From Clostridia bacterium (GTDB lineage: Bacteria > Bacillota > Clostridia > RGIG6154), in contig JAFQQW010000025.1 in the NCBI GenBank assembly GCA_017410375.1, forward strand, positions 1 to 52,492: DNA of 52,492 bases, in the 5' to 3' direction. This document shows, in pieces, positions 8,801-14,912 of the stretch. Numbering within the stretch: the first letter of the stretch is position 1; each line of letters opens with the position of its first letter. Below the pieces are notes generated by a model, which was not told the DNA's origin, searched no databases, and was given only the letters and a program-made list of their open reading frames with translations. The translations under genes were made by a program, and so were the position numbers.

Positions 8801-10436
8801 TTATACCAACTATATGAAGAATGAATATCCTTACGAGGGACCCGAATACAATATGTTCTATTATACACACGTGGCTCCCTTTGCCGCGATGGCGGAGGAT
8901 TTTCTGATTACCGAATTCAAAACCCGGTCGAATGGTAAAATTTCGTTTCCCGAACTGCACTTTGACGGATATTCCTATTTTACGGCAAGCCAATACGGTG
9001 CACGCCCCGGAAAAATGTATGATGTAGATGGTTTATGGCTCTGGAACACGAAAGGAATTCTGACAACCTCGGATGTAAATGTGAATTTTCTGGCAGGCAG
9101 AAAAGATGGTACTTTGGCACTTGCTTTAATGAACCAGTCACAAGAAACTGTCACAACAGAAATTACTTTGGGTGAAAAAGTGCCGAATTTTACCGGTGAA
9201 GCAACCCTTTATGCCCTTGACGGCAGTCAGTCTTCGGTGCAGGTGACGGATGGAAGATTTTCTCTTACTATTCCGGGACGAGGTATACAAACTGTTGTTT
9301 TGAAAATAGACGGTATCCAAAAGCCCTCCTATGCACTGGATGAAATTAAATATACTACAGAGTATGAAAAGACGGTTTCCGCGCATAAAAACGGCAGAGG
9401 ATATGTGATTCAGTTTAATCCGGATAAGTATCATGCCTATATTTATGTAACTGATAATAATCTGAAGTCTTTGAAGATTGATTATGAAGTCGATGGAAAA
9501 AAGGAAAGCCGAGTGATTGAATCTTATCCTTTTGAAACCATTATTCGCGTGGATTCTTCGACAGAAGAAATAAGTTACAGCGTTACGGCAACATTAGCAG
9601 ACGGGTCTGTGGCAGATTACGGCAACGGTGTTCTGGCACCTATGTCGGACGGACCACAGGAAACCAATCTTAAGAATTTTGTTCCGGGTGAAAGCGGATT
9701 TACAGCCTCCGGGGTAAATTTATCAACTCTTCAAGTTTCTTCTAAGGTTCCGGCGAATTTTGACAAATGCGTTGTGGAAGTTTCAAGAATCGGTTTGGGA
9801 CCGGATGCGTTGCGTGTTGTGATTCCGACAGGCAAACTCAGCATTCCGGATGAAAATAATGCATATACCGGATTATATGTGCGCGGTGTTCTGCAAATGA
9901 AGAATGGGACAGGTGTGTTTCAATTTGACAGTCGTGTAATGAGCAATGAAATTATCGGTACGGAGAACATTATGAATGTATTGTCAAACGCAAATATGCA
10001 TCTGGAAAACAAACCAGAAAATATGAATTTGGTTTATTATGAAATTTCTAAGAAACCGTTTACCGATGAAATTCCGATGGATGAAATTCAACTGGAAATT
10101 GAGAAGGAAAATGAAAAGGCGGAGCTTCCGGACGGACTGGAACAGTTGAAATTGAATGTAGATTATATCGGTGTTGGTCCCGGTGTGTTGCGTGTGGTTG
10201 CAAAAACAGACGGAATGGGCTTTGATGTGCAACAGGATATGTTTAAGAAGCTGAAGGCAAAGGTTTCGCTGAAACAGAAATCCGGGGACGGAACTTTGAA
10301 TTTTGATGGTGTAGTAGTCGGAAATGAAATGCGAGCCGGTGCAACGGTGGTGCTTGTTGCCATAGATGGATTGCCGGTAGGTGTAGCAGATAATTACGAC
10401 CTTACCGAATGCGTTCTTTACACAGAAACTAAATGA
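5859..10436 (+). CDS. Giant secreted CAZyme-like protein B (paralogue of A)
   Basis: 1525 residues, co-linear over its whole length with protein A and near-identical in the stalk domain. Signal peptide ~1-26 (cleavage after VVSA), stalk domain ~28-143, carbohydrate-binding-like module ~150-285, beta-rich domain, helical toroid-like region with WWWRGD and TEHARTAGHSN (E926, H927, H933), C-terminal beta-sandwich, Ig-like domain, then two unnamed ~100-residue modules (~1300-1403, ~1425-1525). The ATG at 5859 has AAAGGG 8 bases upstream; the open frame continues to 5787, but that extension covers the promoter and lacks a ribosome binding site. It has its own promoter and terminator, so A and B are separate transcription units despite being adjacent. 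The second unnamed module carries an acidic/Lys-rich linker before it. Likely extracellular polysaccharide-acting; the function is inferred from fold-level resemblance only. Confidence 0.85.
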   Translation: MKKCLGMFLVFCMLLALSPTSSVVSAQQPIRVYVNGEKIEFDVDPVLINDRTMVPMRKIFETLGAVVSWNGDSETASGVRNGVRVSVSIDSPIAKVGRDMKKLDQPPVLLDGRTLIPLRFISESFGAEVEWVDETQTVYITLKDSDEGTIYFPAKIFSDLGSWSVESDCLFGSTGSKDDETGSVPGTAPAITEFEIKSDGKYNVWVLARDFATNRQGHRYYNVGIDNEMSDIRVGTHGKDGFHWQLGGTFDLKSGVHQLKLHDTSGYWARCQAVMLVKNPDFVPNVDEITDYALKYAVNEGQNLPACVYPYWATQPMTEFETVTLENDTYKVHFIKGQSAKGQLIQNEIFVKKNGEWIQIKDKTEQFGVLMMQADSSVTGTPRTKGMTITSNLEGEFFNQTVTVNGEQKQFIATDFYETGIPYWFLADDMLKISDTEIKLFFPTKAGATLSAVCSLDALCDEPKFTLNAKFDVDGAYSFLFFSGDAIDESKFERVMAPFMFTRSYVPLSGVFSEPYMFTPMVSYVTKTDDGGTLTSGVVVDPVSTKQDVAYTESARYGFVLRDENAKMRPALCAPMFGTPGSNFKAGDTYSFAYRVFAGLDGWYETFKHISQDIYEVKDIRTNYYSTLNEAVYNITDLLADDLYGGWDDKTMGFYYAETDNTASQCNPLEIVQRYLLSEDESFYEERVVPSVAFLLTRQGNHFNRNLNDTSVMGTQKLGMAPSISGGAMYTSLYQMSQGRMPYLLGTALGKNNMSGLAGVATQESFYQITGDEKYKKNVMTVADEIIASYDSDAFKQADALLRNSAFVSGDFNTQLYALIYAYELTGDKKYLDAAEEVGRNAALTLSSQGFQNGYAHNTYHVDPQTAADAHVIWADNVAGWWWRGDIQWRIGFPHGTWGPLEGTVSTIHEEDAPGWLFATAGLTTEHARTAGHSNFILMETWAPAFLKLGMYTGDDYFTTQARNALVGRFSNYPGYYVDRYYTNYMKNEYPYEGPEYNMFYYTHVAPFAAMAEDFLITEFKTRSNGKISFPELHFDGYSYFTASQYGARPGKMYDVDGLWLWNTKGILTTSDVNVNFLAGRKDGTLALALMNQSQETVTTEITLGEKVPNFTGEATLYALDGSQSSVQVTDGRFSLTIPGRGIQTVVLKIDGIQKPSYALDEIKYTTEYEKTVSAHKNGRGYVIQFNPDKYHAYIYVTDNNLKSLKIDYEVDGKKESRVIESYPFETIIRVDSSTEEISYSVTATLADGSVADYGNGVLAPMSDGPQETNLKNFVPGESGFTASGVNLSTLQVSSKVPANFDKCVVEVSRIGLGPDALRVVIPTGKLSIPDENNAYTGLYVRGVLQMKNGTGVFQFDSRVMSNEIIGTENIMNVLSNANMHLENKPENMNLVYYEISKKPFTDEIPMDEIQLEIEKENEKAELPDGLEQLKLNVDYIGVGPGVLRVVAKTDGMGFDVQQDMFKKLKAKVSLKQKSGDGTLNFDGVVVGNEMRAGATVVLVAIDGLPVGVADNYDLTECVLYTETK

Positions 10437-10448
10437 TATTTAAAAGAG

Positions 10449-10475
10449 GACTGTGCGTAAGCATGGTCTTTTTTT
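10449..10475 (+). terminator. Rho-independent terminator
   Basis: Stem GACTGTGC / GCATGGTC (10449-10456 with 10461-10468, two G-U pairs), loop GTAA, then seven T. Confidence 0.75.
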
Positions 10476-10577
10476 AATCGATAATAAAATTTAAAATGAG
10501 AAAAAAAGAGAAAAAAGATAGAAAACGAAGAAAAAACGAGATATAATCGAATAGTTTAAAAAATTTTATTTTTTCGC

Positions 10578-10606
10578 TTGACAAATCATAAAAGTTGTTG
10601 TACAAT
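10578..10606 (+). promoter_or_regulatory. Sigma-A promoter of rplM-rpsI
   Basis: TTGACA (10578-10583), 17-base spacer, TACAAT (10601-10606): close to consensus, as expected for ribosomal protein genes. Confidence 0.8.
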
Positions 10607-10650
10607 AATCAAGTGTTGAAAATCAAGAATTTTGAAGGAGGTAAATTTCT

Positions 10651-11088
10651 ATGCGTACTTACATGGCGAAAGCAAGTGAAATCGAAAGAAAATGGTACAT
10701 CATAGATGCGGAAGGCAAACCCCTCGGTCGTGTAGCTGCTCAGGCTGCTGCTATTTTAAGAGGTAAGCACCTTCCCACATTCACACCCCATGCAGACTGC
10801 GGTGACCACGTAATCATCGTAAATGCTGCTAAGGCTATCCTGACCGGTAACAAAGAAGGTCAGAAGGTTTACTACCGTCATACCGGTTGGATCGGCGGTT
10901 TGAAGGAAACCAGCTACAAAGAAATGATGGAAAAATTCCCCACCAGAGCAATGACAATGGCAATCAAAGGTATGCTTCCCGGCAACACCTTGGGTGCAAA
11001 TGCATTAAAAAGACTCAGAGTATACGCTGGTGCAGAACATGACAATGCTGCACAGAAGCCCGAACTCTGGACCAGAGAAATTAAATAA
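10651..11088 (+). CDS. rplM: 50S ribosomal protein L13
   Basis: 145 residues, the usual length for bacterial L13 (142-147). The family signature is clear: [20 protein letters not shown] near the N-terminus, [11 protein letters not shown] at ~50, [13 protein letters not shown] at ~75 and [20 protein letters not shown] at ~112. It is an early-assembling large-subunit protein binding 23S rRNA. The ATG at 10651 has AAGGAGGT 8 bases upstream. It is followed after 14 bases by rpsI, the standard bacterial L13-S9 operon. Confidence 0.98.
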   Translation: MRTYMAKASEIERKWYIIDAEGKPLGRVAAQAAAILRGKHLPTFTPHADCGDHVIIVNAAKAILTGNKEGQKVYYRHTGWIGGLKETSYKEMMEKFPTRAMTMAIKGMLPGNTLGANALKRLRVYAGAEHDNAAQKPELWTREIK

Positions 11089-11102
11089 GGAGGTAATGGT
11101 AA

Positions 11103-11498
11103 ATGGCTAACGAAAAAGGACTTTATGGTACCGGTAGAAGAAAGAAGTCTGTTGCCAGAGTAAGACTGTTACCCGGCAAAGGCGAAATCACTATCAACAA
11201 AAAATCTATTGACGAATATTTCGGTCTCGAAACTTTGAAGACAATCGTTAAGCAGCCCCTGGTTGCTACCGATACACTTTCTAAGTTCGATGTGATTGTA
11301 AACGTTGCAGGCGGCGGTTTTACCGGCCAGGCAGGTGCAATCAGACACGGTGTTGCAAGAGCATTGCTTGAAGCTGATGATTCTTTCAGAGCAATCTTAA
11401 AGGCTGCAGGCTTCCTCACCCGTGACCCGAGAATGAAGGAAAGAAAGAAGTACGGCTTGAAAGCTGCACGTCGTGCTCCGCAGTTCTCCAAACGTTAA
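11103..11498 (+). CDS. rpsI: 30S ribosomal protein S9
   Basis: 131 residues, normal for S9. It begins with [20 protein letters not shown] and ends in the conserved basic tail [17 protein letters not shown], whose last Arg reaches the P-site tRNA in the 30S subunit. [16 protein letters not shown]-like segment is present at ~75-88. AGGAGGT overlaps the stop of rplM, so the two genes are co-transcribed and probably coupled. A terminator hairpin follows at 11514. Confidence 0.98.
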   Translation: MANEKGLYGTGRRKKSVARVRLLPGKGEITINKKSIDEYFGLETLKTIVKQPLVATDTLSKFDVIVNVAGGGFTGQAGAIRHGVARALLEADDSFRAILKAAGFLTRDPRMKERKKYGLKAARRAPQFSKR

Positions 11499-11513
11499 AA
11501 GATATCGTTTTTT

Positions 11514-11547
11514 ACAACCCCACTTTTTCGGTGGGGTTGTTATTTTA
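11514..11547 (+). terminator. Terminator of rplM-rpsI
   Basis: A perfect 10-bp stem ACAACCCCAC / GTGGGGTTGT (11514-11523 with 11531-11540), loop TTTTTCG, followed by a T-rich tail. Confidence 0.85.
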
Positions 11548-11621
11548 TATGAAAAAAACTCTATAAGGGGAGTCGTTTGTCCGAAATCGAAAAACTTTTT
11601 TCTAAAAAATATAATTTTCTC

Positions 11622-11650
11622 TTTACTTTTTGATTTTGTTGTGTTACAAT
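11622..11650 (+). promoter_or_regulatory. Distal sigma-A promoter candidate for the SLH protein
   Basis: TTTACT (11622-11627), 17-base spacer, TACAAT (11645-11650). It lies upstream of the conserved element at 11661-11746, so the SLH gene may have two promoters. Confidence 0.45.
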
Positions 11651-11660
11651 GAAATAGGAA

Positions 11661-11746
11661 TTATGTGTGTATGTTAGATTTTGAATTCTGAAAAAATTAA
11701 AAAACTAATATAAACACATGTATTTTTGAAAAAATTGTGGTATAAT
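11661..11746 (+). promoter_or_regulatory. Upstream element and promoter shared with the gene at 18692
   Basis: TTATGTG at 11661 and ATAAACACATG at 11710 are separated by the same 49 bases as the identical pair at 18567 and 18616. AAACTAATATAAACACATGT (11702-11721) matches AAACCAACATAAACACATGG upstream of the FN3 gene. The -10 TATAAT (11741-11746, extended TGG) and a weak -35 TGTATT (11719-11724, 16-base spacer) follow. The weak -35 together with upstream conservation suggests an activator. Confidence 0.5.
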
Positions 11747-11759
11747 TATTTGTATAATA

Positions 11760-11774
11760 AGGTCGGTATGACCT
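11760..11774 (+). promoter_or_regulatory. Palindrome near the SLH gene transcription start
   Basis: AGGTC-GGTAT-GACCT, a perfect 5-bp inverted repeat 13 bases after the -10 box. It could be an operator or a leader hairpin. Confidence 0.3.
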
Positions 11775-11818
11775 ATTAAAAAGTAAAAAATAGAAATATA
11801 TAAAAGGAGTGGATTTAA

Positions 11819-13357
11819 ATGATGACTATTACACGCACAAGCAGAATCCTTGCAATTGTTTTGGCATTTGCTATGATTTTGTCTTTAGTTCCTGTAATGG
11901 CGGCAGCAGCAAGTGCAGAAAATTATGTGGGTTATGCAGAAATTACATACCCGGAAGATGGTTCTGCTACTTATGAAATCAAAACCAATTACTTTAATGC
12001 AGAAGGCAAACCTATCCAAGGTACCGTTGCAGTAAGAATTGCATCTCCCGTAGATGAATTGTTCTACTATGACATGCTTGCAGTTAAAGAAGACGGTGAA
12101 ATCTCCATCCAGATCACCATGGACGCTGATGAAGATGTTCAGGGCAGATATGATGTTGAGTTCATCAACGAAGATCTCGGTGACCAGAGATATGCTTGCT
12201 ACTACTTTACTGCAGATAGCGAAGGCAATGATACTTCTGCAGCTTCTTTTGAAGAAGTTGTTGCAGATCAGATTGAAGCAAACAACTTTGACAGCATTGA
12301 AGTTCAGCAGATGCTCGCAACTTCTGATGCTAAAATCTACAAAAAGTATGTTGTAGAAAACACCGGTGTTTCCAAGGAATTTGCTGACGAAGTAGCAGAA
12401 GCTGTGGCTACAGCTCTTGAAGGTATCGATTACGATGGCGAATACATTGACAATGTAGAAGTTGAAACTGTAGTTGCTTTGTTCGATTCTATTAAGAACA
12501 ACTCTACCAAATCTTATATGGATACCTTTATTGGTGACTCCATGATTATGGATCTTATCGAAGAAGAAAGCGGCGAAGATTTTGATGATGCAAGATCTCA
12601 GTTTAAGATGCTTTCCTCCAGTGCAAAAGCTCAGGTTGCAACCAAAATGTGTGCATACCTCGGTAGCTTCGATAACATTCAGGATATCGTAGATGCTTTT
12701 ATTGATTCTCTTCCTGAAGAAAATGACGACTACACACCCGGTCCTGGTGGCGGTAACAAGGTTCTCGGTGGCGGTACCACCAAGCCTTCTACAATCGCTG
12801 TAACAAGTGTATTCACCGATATCGATACAACTGCATACTGGTGGATGATTGAACCCTTACAGGTTCTGTATGATAACGGTTTCATCAATGGTAGAACTGC
12901 TACTACCTTTGCTCCCGGTGAAAACATCACCAGAGCTGAATACTTAAAGATTTTGGTTGCTGAACTTGGTCTTGATGCACCCGGTGCAACTGAAAACTTT
13001 GATGATGTAAGTGATTATGACTGGTATTACAAATATGTTGTTGTAGGTTCGGCTCTTGGTATTGTTAAGGGTAGAAGCGCAACTGAATTTGCTCCGAACG
13101 AGCTTATTACCAGAGAAGAAATTTCCGTAATGACTATGCGTGCAGTTCGTGTTGCAAACATCAAACTGAACGTAGTTTCCACCGGTGCAACCTTCACCGA
13201 TCAGGCTTCCATTTCTGATTGGGCTGTTGAAGATGTAGTTGCTTTGAAAGAAGCAGGTATCGTTTCCGGTAGAGACACCGGCGCATTTGATCCGAAAGCA
13301 AATGCTATCAGAGCTGAAGCTGTTAAGATTCTCCACGGTATCTATGCTGCAAAATAA
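11819..13357 (+). CDS. SLH-domain surface protein
   Basis: 512 residues. Signal peptide ~1-34, then a ~290-residue acidic region of unknown fold (beta-rich to ~110, helical from ~135 to ~310), a Gly/Pro-rich linker (~315-330), and three S-layer-homology repeats (~335-390, ~395-450, ~455-510). The SLH repeats carry the expected INGRTATTFAPGENITRAE, VKGRSATEFAPNELITREE and VSGRDTGAFDPKANAIRAE segments. SLH triplets bind pyruvylated secondary cell-wall polymers, so the protein is anchored to the wall with its N-terminal part displayed. The first 300 residues resemble nothing I can name. Start ATG at 11819 follows AAAGGAG by ~9 bases. It shares an unusual upstream promoter element with the FN3 gene at 18692, suggesting co-regulation of surface proteins. 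Confidence 0.9.
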   Translation: MMTITRTSRILAIVLAFAMILSLVPVMAAAASAENYVGYAEITYPEDGSATYEIKTNYFNAEGKPIQGTVAVRIASPVDELFYYDMLAVKEDGEISIQITMDADEDVQGRYDVEFINEDLGDQRYACYYFTADSEGNDTSAASFEEVVADQIEANNFDSIEVQQMLATSDAKIYKKYVVENTGVSKEFADEVAEAVATALEGIDYDGEYIDNVEVETVVALFDSIKNNSTKSYMDTFIGDSMIMDLIEEESGEDFDDARSQFKMLSSSAKAQVATKMCAYLGSFDNIQDIVDAFIDSLPEENDDYTPGPGGGNKVLGGGTTKPSTIAVTSVFTDIDTTAYWWMIEPLQVLYDNGFINGRTATTFAPGENITRAEYLKILVAELGLDAPGATENFDDVSDYDWYYKYVVVGSALGIVKGRSATEFAPNELITREEISVMTMRAVRVANIKLNVVSTGATFTDQASISDWAVEDVVALKEAGIVSGRDTGAFDPKANAIRAEAVKILHGIYAAK

Positions 13358-13374
13358 GATATAAGAAATGGTAT

Positions 13375-13397
13375 AACGGAGGCTCTGCCTCCGTTTA
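13375..13397 (+). terminator. Terminator of the SLH gene
   Basis: A perfect 9-bp stem AACGGAGGC / GCCTCCGTT with loop TCT. The T-tract is short (TTT). Confidence 0.65.
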
Positions 13398-13424
13398 CTG
13401 ATTATTAGACATTACATGGTTTAA

Positions 13425-13438
13425 ATTCTTATAAGAAT
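13425..13438. promoter_or_regulatory. 14-bp perfect palindrome, operator candidate
   Basis: ATTCTTATAAGAAT is fully self-complementary, lies 52 bases before the ATG at 13490, and contains a possible -10 (TATAAG). A bound protein would occlude that promoter. Confidence 0.4.
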
Positions 13439-13489
13439 GGTTAACATGAATGTAACGACATGATTTATCAGGAAAAGGAGGCGTTATTT

Positions 13490-13795
13490 ATGGCAACCAA
13501 GAAAGCAAAATCTGACGAACTGATGTACAAAAATCGTCCCCTTGTCAGAAGAGGTAATGTTTTGTATTATGGTTTTATCGACGATAATTTTATTGTAAAG
13601 CTTACCGAAGACGAAACCGAAAAAGTGGGAGATGTAGAATTGGGTACTAAGGTTACTGTCCAGTTGACCACCAATAACACTCGTCTGAAGGACAAAGAAC
13701 GTATTATCCGCCAAAGCAAAAAGAACGGTCTTTATGACGCGTTAGACATTGGCGTTGTTTGGTTAGAAGAAGTTTTGGACTATCAGGACGCGTAA
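13490..13795 (+). CDS. Small conserved-looking protein of unknown function
   Basis: 101 residues, soluble, charged. The chain runs MATKKAKSDELMYKNRPLV, then a beta-rich core (VLYYGFIDDNFIVKLTE) and a C-terminal segment with KNGLYDALDIGVVWLEEVL. It resembles small uncharacterised proteins I recall from other Clostridia with a KPLVR...YYG...KNGLY...DIG..WLE pattern, but I know no function for them. The ATG at 13490 is preferred over the in-frame ATG at 13460 because AAAAGGAGG lies ~9 bases upstream of it. It is monocistronic, between a palindrome-bearing promoter region and a strong terminator. Confidence 0.8.
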   Translation: MATKKAKSDELMYKNRPLVRRGNVLYYGFIDDNFIVKLTEDETEKVGDVELGTKVTVQLTTNNTRLKDKERIIRQSKKNGLYDALDIGVVWLEEVLDYQDA

Positions 13796-13800
13796 ATTGA

Positions 13801-13841
13801 AAGGTGTTAATTCGCTTGTTTAGCGGGTTAACACCTTATTT
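13801..13841 (+). terminator. Rho-independent terminator
   Basis: The stem AAGGTGTTAA / TTAACACCTT (13801-13810 with 13828-13837) extends inward through TCGC / GCGG. It is followed by a short T-rich stretch. Confidence 0.75.
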
Positions 13842-13886
13842 GTTAAAAAAATGTTACAAAAAAATGTAAAAAATGCTTCAAAAGCA

Positions 13887-13915
13887 TTGACAAATTGGTA
13901 AAAATGTATTATAAT
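13887..13915 (+). promoter_or_regulatory. Consensus sigma-A promoter
   Basis: TTGACA (13887-13892), 17-base spacer, TATAAT (13910-13915): full consensus for the NlpC/P60 gene. Confidence 0.85.
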
Positions 13916-13946
13916 AAGCACATCAATAATGAAAGGTGTGTTTAAC

Positions 13947-14840
13947 ATGTTTATAAAAGGTAAATCTGTTAAAAAGCTCATCGCCATTCTTTTGGTTGGC
14001 GTAAATCTTTTAACAGCGATACCTGCATTGGCGATTGATTATACCGGCATTTGTAAAATTTCCGGTGATGCGGTCAATATCAGAAGCGAAGCGAATACAT
14101 GGTCCACAGTTTTAGGCATGGAAACATATGGGGATTCCTTCCCGGTTTTTGGTGCTGCAAACGGCTGGTACAATATTTCATATAAAGGCAAATCCGCCTG
14201 GATTTGCGGAGATTATGTGGAAGTGTCTGATGTAAATGAATGGAATAGCAGCAGTACAGTTACCGGTGATTATGTGAATGTTCGCAGTGAAGCCGGGATC
14301 TACAGTTCAGTCCTGACATGTGTTACATATGGAACCAAAGTTACCGTATGTGGTGAAGAAAACGGCTGGTACAAAGTGAAAGCAAACGGTGTGGAAGGAT
14401 ACATAAGAGGCGATTATCTTAGCAACGGTGGCGAAACTATAAGTGTAGAACGCGCGGTTGCAACCGGGACCGGGAGCAATGCTGTTGTACAGGAAGCAAT
14501 GAAGCATCTGGGCAAAGCATATATTTATGGTGACGAAGGACCGAATTCTTTTGACTGCTCCGGTTTAGTATGGTATGTGTACAAACAGCTTGGATATAAT
14601 ATGCACCGTACAGCAGATATGCAGATTTATAACGGTATCCAAATCAGCAAGAGTGAGCTTCTGCCGGGTGACCTTGTGTTCTTTTCGTCCAATGGCTATT
14701 CAATTACACATGTAGGTATTTATATTGGCGATAATAAAATGATTCATGCAAGCACAAGCACCACAGGTGTTATTATTTCGGATTTAACCTCCAACTATTA
14801 CATGCGTGTTTACTATGGTGCGTGCAGAGTTATAAATTAG
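13947..14840 (+). CDS. Secreted SH3b-SH3b-NlpC/P60 cell-wall hydrolase
   Basis: 297 residues. Signal peptide ~1-29 (ends IPALA), two bacterial SH3 domains (~33-90 and ~100-155, each with the VNIRSE/VNVRSEAG and NGWY signatures), and a C-terminal NlpC/P60 domain (~180-297). The catalytic Cys is C204 in FDCSGLVWYV and the catalytic His is H255 in ITHVGIYIGDNKMIHAS. The family cleaves D-gamma-glutamyl-diaminopimelate or related bonds in peptidoglycan peptides; SH3b domains bind wall peptides. ATG 13947 is chosen over 13929 because GAAAGGTG lies 9 bases upstream and the signal peptide starts there. Monocistronic, with a full-consensus promoter, so probably highly expressed. Confidence 0.93.
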   Translation: MFIKGKSVKKLIAILLVGVNLLTAIPALAIDYTGICKISGDAVNIRSEANTWSTVLGMETYGDSFPVFGAANGWYNISYKGKSAWICGDYVEVSDVNEWNSSSTVTGDYVNVRSEAGIYSSVLTCVTYGTKVTVCGEENGWYKVKANGVEGYIRGDYLSNGGETISVERAVATGTGSNAVVQEAMKHLGKAYIYGDEGPNSFDCSGLVWYVYKQLGYNMHRTADMQIYNGIQISKSELLPGDLVFFSSNGYSITHVGIYIGDNKMIHASTSTTGVIISDLTSNYYMRVYYGACRVIN

Positions 14841-14841
14841 G

Positions 14842-14870
14842 TTGAAATTTCAATTGGGATATGATATAAT
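14842..14870 (+). promoter_or_regulatory. Sigma-A promoter of comEC-holA
   Basis: TTGAAA (14842-14847), 17-base spacer, TATAAT (14865-14870). The predicted start (~14877) lies inside the terminator hairpin of the upstream gene, so transcripts from here would not re-form that hairpin. Confidence 0.65.
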
Positions 14871-14898
14871 AGGACTCGTATAGAGTCCTGTTTTTTTT
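14871..14898 (+). terminator. Terminator of the NlpC/P60 gene
   Basis: Stem AGGACTC / GAGTCCT (14871-14877 with 14883-14889), loop GTATA, G then eight T. It abuts the -10 box of the comEC promoter. Confidence 0.75.
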
Positions 14899-14912
14899 GG
14901 AGTGATTTATTT

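Noticed and set aside
14307-14507. Antisense frame inside the NlpC/P60 gene
   Set aside because: A shadow of a well-supported coding frame with visible catalytic residues.
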